Source of the DNA: Drechslerella dactyloides
Lineage: Eukaryota; Ascomycota; Orbiliomycetes; Orbiliales; Orbiliaceae
Length of the DNA stretch: 64,000 nt
Direction: 5' to 3'
Assembly: GCA_020064725.1 (NCBI GenBank)
Contig: JAGTWJ010000007.1
Location: forward strand, 124,001-188,000
This document shows, piece after piece, positions 47,317-57,474 of this stretch. The stretch's first letter is position 1. Every line of letters starts with the position of its first letter. The position numbers were made by a program, and so were the translations under genes. The notes beneath the pieces are model-generated. The model saw only the letters and a list, made by a program, of their open reading frames with translations. It had not been told where the DNA came from and ran no database searches.

Positions 47317-50300
47317 ATGTCTGCCGTACGTCCTGCCCGCTCGAGATGTCGCCGTCCCCGCGACAGCCCGTGTCTCGGAGTGTGGAGATAGCAAGCTGAC
47401 CCCTGACATCATCCATCCCAGTCCAAAGCCGCGACGTACCTGAGCCTCCTCGATACCGCCCGATGCACCGGCGACTGGGCCGCTGTCCCTGAGCTGGTCC
47501 GGAAACTGACCAAGCACGGCGGGACCTCGAAGAAATGTACGGCCGACCCCTGCTACTTATACTTGCTCCGCCTCCGCGATGGCTGCGTGCCAGGCCCGTT
47601 GCTGTTGGCGGAAGGGTGCATAGACGCATGGACACGTACATGCCGTATAGAGGCAGAATGCTTAGCTCGCAGTCTGTTTCGATGCTAACCCTCGGACGGC
47701 TCCCTCAGGCATAACAGAGACCGCTCTCCTGGACCACGACACATCGCCCCAGCGGCTCTCTCACTCCATCCACAAGAACTCCACCATCGTTGTCTCGGCC
47801 TCTCCACTCTCAAAGGCATCGGCTCCCCAGTCATCTGCGACCGGCGCTGCGTCCACTCTCGTTAGCATCTCTGCTCTGGCCCAGACCTTCGAAGAAGAAA
47901 TCGCCCGCTTCAAAGCGGAAAATGCCGCCGCCGAAGCCGAACTATCAGCATTGGAGACGGAAGGCACCGCCTCCAAACGGAAATCGAAACGATACACTGA
48001 GCGCACAGTCACGAGCGTTGAGGAAATCTACGTACGTACCACAGCCACCATTCCCACAAGAGACAAGTTTGAAATACGGGATGATGACGCAAAGACGGGA
48101 ATGACCGAAGAACCGCATGGATTAACGTTTAAGTGTTAACGGAAAAGCCTTCATTTTTGCTTCGAGATATTGTTTAGCAAGCCGAAGTTACTCTCGCATA
48201 CCTCCACCACCTTTTGCAAGCCCACCGAGTCGTCCTGCAGATCCTCCCCGTCGAATTACCCACCCGCGATGATGTCACCCAGGAGTGGACCAAGGTCTGC
48301 GCCATCAAGGCGTTATGCCTAAAGGGGATGGCCCAGGAGGCCTTGAAGATGAAGGAAGAAGCCATCCAGACTTACAAAGGCCTCCCAATCCCGGATTCGA
48401 ACAGCGGCGTGGGCTCATCTGGCGCGGAAGCGGTCTACTGGATCAGGAAAACGTTATCGAGATTTGCGATTGCGAGCTGGGAGTTGTTCGAGGGCGTCGA
48501 GGCTTCTGGACCAGAAGCACCCAAGGAAGCCCACGACGACGACGAATATGACGAGGAGGATGGTCTGGATGAATTGGATGAGCTACACTCGGGCTTGAGG
48601 GTGGTGCAGGATGTAGGAGAAAGAAAGGACAATATCAGCAGCGTGACACCAGCGCCTTCCGAACCAAGACTGGAGCTACGAAGGGCCCTCACAGAGTCAG
48701 GCCTCATCGGCGCCTTCAGGGCCTATCACGCTTTCTCAACGTCTTTGACCAACCTCCGCTCAGCAACCGCAATGTCCACCTTATCTCTTATCAAATCGAC
48801 ACCCGATAAAATCGCTGCAGAGGACGAATTATCGAGGAAATACATCTACGAAACCTACCTCAAAGTTGTTTCAAAGTATATGAAGAGCCATATCGAGCGG
48901 GACGAGGAAATCGGCGAAGAATTCAGGACAGAAATTAACGACATTGAAGAGATTTACGAGTCATTACTCATGAAGATGACCAAGTTCCCGAACGCATCAG
49001 CACTAAATCATGATGTGCTCCATTGGGTTGATACAGTAGTGGACAACTGGGTGACTCTTGGTTCCCGAGCCTCTGATGCGGGGCGTGTCGTCGAGATTCT
49101 CTATCGTGCAGCCGGCAAAACATTCCACTCCCCCCGGATCCTCCGATATCTTTTCGTTACTCTCACCGCCATTGGGAACTTCCACGACGCTCAACTCTCG
49201 CTGGACACGTACATCACCCTTATTAAACGCGGAAAAGCTCGTATGGAGAAGGAGAAGAACGGTGCTGGGTCCAGTGGGGAAGAAGACTTCGATACTGATT
49301 CCGAGATCTTGACGACATGCGTCCAGGGTATCCGCTTCCTCGTCAAATACCTGCCCGAACAAGCGCCTAAGGCCGTGGAAATTGCGACATTGATCAAAAC
49401 CTGGGTGTTCGAATGGAGGGTCGAGGACCAAGATATTCTGGCGTTAGTATGGCGGGGCATTGGACTCGCAAACTCAGCTTGGTCACACCAGACGGTTGAA
49501 TCAACTCAGAGAACGGAGATCCAGGAACGCGCCATAGCCGCATTCCGCAAGAGCTTGGATTACCAGCCTGAAATGTTCGAGTCCATGTTCGACCTGGGTT
49601 TGATGCTCGCAGAAACTCGAGACATTGGCAACGCTATCGACGCGGTCCGTGCGGTGGCCGAACAGGAGGAGAAATGCATACCTGCCTGGCATCTCCTTAC
49701 CCTTCTGCTCACAAGCAAAGGGGAATGGGAGACGGCCCTGACGGTCAGCGAGGCGATATTTTCTCTGATTGATGAGTCCGAGCAGACTTCACTGGGCATA
49801 GGCAGCAAGGAAGGCCTTGTCGAAATTAAAATCTCGCAGCTGGCAATTATCGAAATGCTCGAAGGGCCGGAGAGCGCAGTCAACCTCGCCGACGAACTCC
49901 TTGGTCTCTACACACGCTTATTCCCTGGCATCCTGCCTTCCGGCAGCGGCGGTGGTCTCTCGATGAGAGATAGCGTCATGGAGTCCGAGCGAGGGACCAC
50001 CCGCGGCCGGTCAACAACCGCAAGCACTATCACCCCCGCAATCCAGGTCTCCGACGGCGCAAAGGCAGCATCGCTCAGTGACCCCGCGCTATCGAAACGT
50101 CATACGCGCTCCGGCACTCGTGGTAGTTCCCTTGGCCGAAGCAGCCTCCGGAAGAAACGGCATAGCGTAGCCGAAGCCTTCACGGTGGACGACGAGAAGC
50201 CCTCAGTCAAGACCGGACCGAACAAGCTCCACCGCACACCGTCGCAAAAATCCGCCAAGAGTACTAAATCAGGCAAGAGCTTCGGCGCAAAGAGCCACAA

Positions 50301-51140
50301 GAGCCAGCGGCCCGCCGAAAACCCCATGCCTGTGACAGTGCCCGTCGAGCACATAGCCGCGCAGGCGATCCAGACAAATGTTGCCCACAGCCAGACGCCT
50401 TCGGTTCTAAGTTCCGAGAAGAACGGCGGCGGTACAAACACTCACAATCTGCCCGTTAGCTCTCTTCCCTCTCCCCTCAAACCTTACGCTGACGACCGGC
50501 CTTTGCTCAACCGGCCGCCGTACTTGAGAGAGCCAGCACTCGGAGAACGGGACGAGAGGAAGCGAGTTGAGGCAGTCCTGAAGAGAATATGGCTGACCGT
50601 CGCCGGATTGTACCGACGCGCGGAGATGTACGAGGACGCAAAGGTAGCTGTGGAAGAAGCTGCCGGGGTTGCCGATGGCGGAAGAGTCGACGGCGGTATA
50701 GACGCCGATGTCTGGGCTGAGGTTAGTTCCAGTTTACATCGTCATCCCTTGGAAATGCACGTGAGGGCGGATCGCTAACTATAAATATGCAGCGGGGGTT
50801 CCTATCGGCTGCACAGAATCTGCTACCTGAAGCACAGGATCACTTCGAGAACGGGTTGGCACATTCCCCAGACCATCCGCTGACGATCGTTGGACTGTCA
50901 CGGGTGCTTCTCGCGGATGAGAAGAATTCAGCGGCAAGAGATCGGGCGTCAGGGCTGCTGCAGACGCTCACAAAGCTAGGCAGCGGTTGGGATATGAGCG
51001 AGGCGTGGTTTGAGCTGGGGCGGGAGTACGAGTTGAGTGGAGCTGCTGAGAAGGCGAAGGAGGTGTTTTGGTGGGTGGTGCAGCTGGAGGACACGAGGGG
51101 GGTCAGAGGCTGGGGCTGCGTGCTCCCCAGGATCTTGTAG
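47317..51140 (+). CDS. YPP1: TPR protein of the Ypp1/TTC7 family (filamentation protein Rhf1-like)
   Basis: Ypp1 helps bring the PI4-kinase Stt4 to the plasma membrane; filamentous-fungal homologues are often named filamentation protein. Exons are 47317-47325, 47422-47536, 47709-48031, 48178-50721 and 50793-51140, encoding 1112 residues. The first coding exon is only nine bases (Met-Ser-Ala) before a GTACGT donor. Residues 4-41 (AATYLSLLDTARCTGDWAAVPELVRKL) and EVTLAYLHHLLQAHRVVLQILP match the N-terminal repeats. TPR helices include AIAAFRKSLDYQPEMFESMFDLGLML and CIPAWHLLTLLLTSKGEWETAL. A Ser/Lys/Arg-rich disordered section spans about residues 745-850 (SQKSAKSTKSGKSFGAKSHKSQ). The C-terminal repeats are SAAQNLLPEAQDHFENGLAHS and AWFELGREYELSGAAEKAKEVFWW, ending LEDTRGVRGW. 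The last two introns are solid; the 172-nt second intron is longer than usual. Confidence 0.86.
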
Positions 51141-53416
51141 CCAGACAGTGACGGTGATTTGAAAACTGCATTAATCTCGTGCGCTTTAGTGAGCTTTCTT
51201 AGGATGCATGTTGGAATTATCTGGGTTCTAGCATCTACATAGCGGATGACATTAATGTTAGCTGAATCGATTGGAGCTTATAGTCATATCTCAGTGAAGA
51301 GCAGGCAACAATGTGCATGTATGATAAGAAACGATTCACTTGACCTGCGCTGGCGTCGAGGCTAGATCTGAGTTAAGCTTGAAAAATCTAGCGTGCCCTC
51401 AATGCTCTATCATATCTTAAATTTCCTCTTGTCTTCATCTGTAATTGCATCACCCATTTCATCATTCTTGCCCGTGCAACCTCTTATTTTTATTCCTCTC
51501 TTCTGGAATCATTCTTCGTCCCCGTTAAACTTCAACATCGTGCAGTCCCGACACCAGTCTAGGTGCCTTACTGAATTAGCAACATACTGGAGCTAGGTAA
51601 GTAATCAAGGAAGCATGTGCTTTGTTTCCATGAATGACCTGACTACGGCCGAAATTTCTCGCTGTTACGAGACGAGGAAAGCGACTGAATTTGGTGTCGT
51701 GACCTAATATGGAATGGCCCCCGATCAGGACATAATTTTTGACAGTTAACAGGATCCCTCCTTGAAGTCAGGCATACGATCAGAATGACCTTTTTTCAAC
51801 TAAATTCGATCAAGGAACCCCGAGAGTCATTCCTGGGAGGTGGCTGGCGAGATTGACTGGTCACCTTGAACGCAAAGATCTAAAGATAACACAAGATTTG
51901 ATGGCAACAGTGATCACAATCTGTCACGATTATGGACAAAGATTGTCTGATTGTCCGAGGTCCCTTGGAATTTGTTCTAGGAACATAGCTCAGAACGATG
52001 CGGAAAAACTCGTTCGCGCATCAATTCACATTCGAGTTGGTACTATTACCATTAGTACGTATCTACACTTGATGGCTCTTCGCTAAAGTTTCCATTACTA
52101 ACATCGTTTATAGGGATTCGGCGAAATATCAGCCGTTCATATGCTGCCTCAAGTGTCCAAAGTTCTCGTTCAGAGCCAAAGGAGATGGATCCAATATCCA
52201 GAAGGATTTCCTGGCGAGTGCCAGTACTCTGACACCGTGCAGTGAACGATTGTCACTCGCTGTAAGCTTACGAATACACAATAATTCCTAGTGTTATAAA
52301 AGAAACCTGCTAAAATTAGAAGCGTATAGGCAAGAGATCGAGACAAAGGCGGTTGCGTACTAACTCACAATAAAGCTTCTGTGGAGGTCTGCCACATAGT
52401 CCTCTACTCCGTCGCGACGCAATCAAGCGACGTCAACGAGGTCAGTAGTTGATACGGTCCATCATAAGATTAACTCGATACTTACTTTTAGATTTATAAT
52501 ACTAATTTTTCTTTCATCTTACAGAATCCGTTTTAAGGTTCTACCTTCCGAAAGACGACTATCAGCAGGTTGTCGACTACGTATTCACATCGCTGCAGGC
52601 CAACTAGAAGAAATGAATGTGAACAAATTAGAAAATTTGATTACGTTGGGACACTCGGTACATTATCAATTCAAATTCGGGTGGATCACACTAAATCCCA
52701 TCGACGAACAATATCCGTCGACTTGCCACTCCTATTCTGTTCGGCTTAAACTCACCCCCCTCAGGCCCCTAGTTCTACACTTGGACAAGGAGTAGCTACC
52801 AAGAGGGTTAGATGACTAAACAGGACGACCCGAAGCTGTGGGATGTTGCATTCTTGAACTTGCGAATCAATCAATGCATCGAAGATGAATATGTCTTGAA
52901 TGTTTTGACGGACGATCCCGTCAATCTCCTTTTACCTAACCCGGGTCTCCTTCATCTCCACGCCGCGATATCCCCGATAACCCGAATGGCAGTGAGAAGT
53001 AATGATGATTTGCTTTGTCCTTTCGGCGTTTAATGTACGTACTGATCACTGAAAAGTGCTGATAGCAAGAACCATGCAATGGATCCAAATTCAATAATAT
53101 GACAGGCTCCGGCTCGGAGATGAAACATGTTGATGGGTAAAAACAAGAGAAATAGATCAAGCAAGTGGCTAATATGACTCGAACAAAAACACAAAAAACT
53201 GAAGCAGATGCATGACGATGTCATGACCCAAAGAACTCCCGAGATATCGATCGGCTCACAACAGGTTTGGGACGGATCAGTGGATGTTTTCGGGGGCAGG
53301 CGTGCAGGCGGAAAGCGAAGCCAGGAAGTAACATAGACCCATCTCGTAGTTTGATTTGTGCGGGAAATGTAAACAACGAGATTTATGTCGCTCGCGATTG
53401 CTAGCGGCGACTTGGG
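51141..53416. other. spacer, possible decayed gene on plus strand
   Basis: No intact gene could be built. Gene-like traces are present on the plus strand. An open stretch at 51853-52055 ends in a good GTACGT donor, followed by an ACTAAC branch and a TTTATAG acceptor near 52113, but the next exon hits a stop after about 39 codons. Near 52525 a TCTTACAG acceptor precedes an open stretch that runs to 52795, and another frame covers 52812-53033. The pieces could not be joined and no family was recognised. Either a decayed gene or a gene with unusual splicing would fit. Confidence 0.3.
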
Positions 53417-54161
53417 CTAGTCCTTCTCTTCGTCTGAGTTGCGGCCCTTCTCTTCGTCTGGCTTGTGGCCCTCACTGCAGACGCCGACGGCACCCTTGCT
53501 GCCCTTCGGCTTCGGGCAACCGGTGCGTCTGGCGTTCATGGTGAGGAAGCCAGTGTAGAGCATATTGGAGTCGTAGTCCATCGGTATGCTGCCACAACGC
53601 TGCAAGACTCAAAATCAGCTCTGATCGCCCGTGGCAAGACTCCACAACTGCGGGTTGTTGTGATAGTGATTGATGTAATTCAATATTGATATACACGCGA
53701 CGTACCTTGCATCCATGATCGACAAGCCTCTTGACCATCTCTTTGATAGTTTTTCCCGTGCGGAACCACCTGTTTTCTACCTTTCCGTAGAAGTCGTCCT
53801 TTGTGTGGTCCGCATAGTCCAACCACGCACACAGGTACCCGGGTGAGTCGTCCGGGTAGTTGATGCCGTATGCGCAGGCAATGACCTCATGATGTTCGTA
53901 GAGGACATCATCGGGTATGGCCCTAACGGAGCTTAGAATCTCCGTTGAGGGGTCGGAATCTCCACCGCCGGATAAGCAGTAGTATAGACCCTGACAGTTG
54001 ATCCCGTCCGCCGGGTCCCGGGCGATGAGGACGCTGTTATTGAAGACTCCCGGCATATCCTCAATTCCGTTGGCACGGGGAGCCGCTTGGGCTGTCCCCG
54101 AGTTGCTGAGAGCCAAGATGAAAAGACATGAGATGCCAAGTACTGAGATTTGGTACGGCAT
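53417..54161 (-). CDS. KP4-like killer-toxin-family secreted protein
   Basis: KP4 is a small secreted killer protein known from a fungal virus of corn smut; related genes occur in many ascomycete genomes, and virus KP4 is reported to affect calcium channels. The model is two exons on the minus strand, 54161-53706 and 53599-53417, over a 106-nt GTACGT..GCAG intron, giving 212 residues. Residues 1-27 are a signal peptide. A family-like GINCQG start lies at about residue 54, cysteines are spread through the mature part (eight in all), and a VDHGCK block at the exon junction corresponds to the conserved HGC of KP4. The domain is longer than viral KP4. The last 18 residues are a hydrophilic extension with a duplicated DEEK unit, coded by a 24-bp tandem repeat. 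The gene stands alone with its own TATA box. Activity, target and host cannot be inferred; the family call is moderately firm. Confidence 0.75.
53422..53460. repeat. 24-bp tandem duplication in KP4-like gene
   Basis: The 15-bp core CCTTCTCTTCGTCTG occurs at 53422-53436 and 53446-53460, a 24-bp period that equals eight codons. It lies in the last coding bases of the KP4-like gene and creates a repeated acidic/basic DEEK unit in the C-terminal tail. The period keeps the frame. Confidence 0.8.
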
Positions 54162-54303
54162 CCTGATGGTGGTAAAAAGAGGTGTTAATTTATATTAAAA
54201 ATTATCGATTATGATCAATGATCGATATCTTGGACGAAGTTTGTGAGGATGGATGATGTACAGGAGGAAGATCCATTTTGAAAACTTTCGGGGCAAAGGC
54301 CCC

Positions 54304-54311
54304 TTTATATA
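54304..54311 (-). promoter_or_regulatory. TATA box of KP4-like gene
   Basis: TATATAAA on the minus strand, followed by GGGGCC, lies about 143 bp before the start codon at 54161. Confidence 0.6.
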
Positions 54312-54583
54312 CTCTAACAAATAGAAGCCACTCACCCAAAACTTGCGGCTATATCACTCGCAAAGCCACATAATTTGCTCTATGTCGACATGTCGCTCGA
54401 TCGCGAGGAGGTATATGTGGCAGGAGGTCGTACGCCCCTCAAGGTGCCTTGTAGGGCATTTGCTCTCTACCCTTTTCTCTGGCAGTATACGCCATCCGAT
54501 CCTTATGGAATCCGCTCAGATATAATGCACGAAGATCTGGTCCGTGCATCTGGGCATCTCAGCCCCGGCACAAGCCAGCCTTG

Positions 54584-54625
54584 ATGCCTGGGTTTGTCTC
54601 GTAAACCAGACTGCCATGCCTGGGT
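54584..54625. repeat. 16-bp dispersed motif flanked by 10-bp direct repeats
   Basis: GTCTCGTAAACCAGAC at 54596-54611 is the reverse complement of the 16 bp at 10940-10955. It is bracketed by two copies of ATGCCTGGGT (54584-54593 and 54616-54625), as a target duplication around a tiny insertion might be. It lies about 435 bp before the KP4-like start codon. Confidence 0.6.
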
Positions 54626-55429
54626 GTAGGGAGCCTGTCGCGGACTTTGGAAGTGGCCCATACTGTGGTCATTGATAATGACACTTCTGTATCTCCACGT
54701 TTACCATTTTGTCGCGGGCGACTTGGCCTTGAAGGCTCAAGAAACTCTCCCCTTCTCGAGCGTCTCGAGGATATTCGGGGCCGATTCGAAGATATATTGT
54801 TGTCGTAGCATACGCTCTGCGTTGCACCTGTTGCAATTTCAGGCAGCCGAATCGAGCTCCTTCCTGCCAAATCGGGCGGCGGCGAGAACTGCCATCCTCG
54901 CGAAGTCCGCCGGGCTGCGGAACTCCGTCGACGAGCTGCACGTCAGCCTGCGTCAGCTTGGCTCCGAGTCTCATGTTAGTGGCCGTGGCTCTCAAGTGCT
55001 AGTTTGGAGCTAGTTTATGTGTCCTCTGCTTAGTGTGCAGAAGGGAGAAACATGACGAAAGAAGTTGGAGGAAAAGGAAAAAAAAAAAAAAAAAAAAAAA
55101 AAAGTTTGACAGCAAACACATTCTGCACCTCCAACGAGCTTGCTCGATCCTTCCTACCAGCAAAACTATCGACGACATCCACCGCTGACATCCACCGGCT
55201 TAACGTTCGTTCGACATTGTCGCGATAAAAACCCGTCGGCCGCGGTCCTGGACATCTTAGATATCCAAGTTTACCGTGGTATACTCCTTCGATAGCCGAC
55301 GCTGCATTTGAGAGCATTGTCTGGCATCTTGAGCTACAACCCCCACTTGCCTCATCAATCCACTCGCTTCACCACATCCGCCACTCCTACCAATACTTTC
55401 ATTCATCACTCACCTCATAGCTATACACG
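54626..55429. other. spacer and ARB1 leader with A26 tract
   Basis: A run of 26 adenines occupies 55078-55103. From about 55320 to 55429 the sequence is C/T-rich (CCACTTGCCTCATC type), typical of the leader of a highly expressed fungal gene. No other gene is supported. Confidence 0.6.
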
Positions 55430-57474
55430 ATGCCGCCATCAGCCTCCAAAGCAAAGCGAGAAGCGAAGAAAGCTGCCAAGGCGGCCGGCGGCGACGAAGA
55501 CAAGCCCAAGAAGACCGCCGCCTCTCGAATGTCGTCCAAGGCCGGCTCTAAAGCCGGGTCCAAGGCCTCCTCCATCGCTGGTGATAGCACACCTCCGGAA
55601 ATCGAAGTTGGCGAGGACTCTGCTACTTCTGCTGCAGCTCTTGCCGACGTCTCGAAACTTACGCTCCAAGAAGACAAGCATGGTCTCTCTGACCGAGTCA
55701 CAACCGGTGTCCTAGCTTCTCTGACCAGCTCTAGGGATGTCAAGATCGACTCCGCCTCTCTGGTGTTCCACGGGCGAGTTCTGCTGGGCGATACGACTAT
55801 CGAACTAAACTTCGGCCGGAGATATGGCCTGCTCGGCGAGAACGGATGCGGAAAGAGTACCTTACTGAAGAGTATTGCGAAGAGAGAATATCCCGTTCCA
55901 GAACACGTCGACGTCTATCTGCTCAACGAGCCTGCCGATCCAACCAGCTTGGGAGCTCTAGAGTATGTCGTCAAGGAAGCCGAGAACGAGATGGCCCGCC
56001 TGGACTCGCTTGCCGAAGAGATACTCGAAAAAGAGGGACCTGAATCTACCATCTTGGAAGATATCTATGAGGTATGATCATTGCGAACCTCCCATTTTCT
56101 AGCATTTTTGTAGCGCATCTAACCTCTTTCCGCTGCCTACAGAGGTTGGAATCCATGGATCCGTCGACATTTGCCACCCGTGCTTCTCTCATTTTGACTG
56201 GTCTTGGCTTCAACCCAACCACGATGAACAAGATGACCAAAGACATGTCCGGTGGCTGGCGGATGCGTGTAGCTCTTGCGAAAGCTCTGTTCGTCAGGCC
56301 CTCGCTTCTCCTGCTCGACGACCCGACAGCACATCTTGACCTCGAAGCCTGCGTGTGGCTGGAAGAATACCTTAAAAAATGGGACCGAACGCTGGTTCTA
56401 GTCTCCCACTCGCAGGATTTCCTCAACGGTGTCTGCACAAACATGATTGACATGCGGCAGAACAAGCTTATCTACTACGGTGGTAACTACGACAGCTACG
56501 TCAAGACCCGTGCCGAAAACGAGACAAACCAGATGAAGCAATACCACAAGCAGCAAGAGGAAATCGCCCATATCAAAAAGTTCATCGCATCCGCCGGTAC
56601 CTACGCCAATCTCGTCCGGCAGGCCAAATCGCGCCAGAAGATTCTCGACAAGATGGAAGCCGACGGTCTCATCGAGAAAGTTGTGCCCGACAAGGTCTTC
56701 ACCTTCCGTTTTGCTGATGTCGAGAAGCTGCCGCCGCCAGTCCTCAGCTTTGACGACATCACCTTCAGCTACAGCGGTGAATCTAAAGACAACCTTTACG
56801 AGCACCTCGACCTCGGTGTCGATATGGACTCTCGTGTCGCCCTGGTCGGCCCGAACGGTGTCGGCAAGTCCACGCTCCTCAGAATTATGACAGGAAAGTT
56901 GAATCCGCAGGGTGGGCGGGTCTCCCGCCACACCCATCTCAAACTCGGCTTGTACTCGCAGCACTCTGCTGAACAGCTCGACCTCACCAAATCGGCGCTG
57001 GACTTCTGCAGAGACAAGTTCCGGGAGAAGAGTCAGGACTACCAGTACTGGAGACAGTCTTTGGGCAGATACGGGCTCACTGGTGAGGCGCAGACGGCGT
57101 TGATGGCAACTTTGAGCGAAGGGCAACGGAGCAGAGTCGTCTTTGCTCTCCTAGCGATCGAGGGACCAAACATGCTGTTGCTTGATGAACCGACGAACGG
57201 TCTCGATATCCCCACAATTGACAGTTTGGCCGAGGCAATCAATTCGTTCCAAGGTGGTGTCGTTGTCGTCAGCCACGACTTCAGGTCAGTTAACACCGTA
57301 TCCTCTGTCTTGTGTATATTTATGCTAACAAGCGTCCGCGTTTACAGATTGCTCGACAAGATTGCCAAGGACATCCTGGTCTGCGAGAACAAGAGGGTGA
57401 GGAGGTGGGACGGCTCGATCTCCGACTACAAGAACTACCTCCGAAAGAAGATGATCGAGAAGGGTGCTGTTTAA
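55430..57474 (+). CDS. ARB1: ABC-F ATPase Arb1 (ABCF2 type)
   Basis: Arb1 is a soluble ABC-F ATPase that shuttles between nucleus and cytoplasm and supports 40S and 60S ribosome biogenesis. Exons are 55430-56071, 56143-57284 and 57348-57474, encoding 636 residues. The basic Lys/Ala-rich N-terminus leads into two nucleotide-binding domains. NBD1 has Walker A GENGCGKST (about 136), signature SGGWRMR (about 249) and Walker B LLLLDDPTAHLDL (about 270), with the DDPTAHLD variant typical of Arb1. NBD2 has GPNGVGKST (about 450), LSEGQRSRV (about 538) and LLLLDEPTNGLD (about 558). The linker holds the YVKTRAENETNQMKQY helix. There are no membrane segments. The second intron (57285-57347, GTCAGT..ACAG, GCTAAC branch) is exactly 63 nt with no stop codon in frame, so an unspliced message would still read through. 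Confidence 0.95.
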
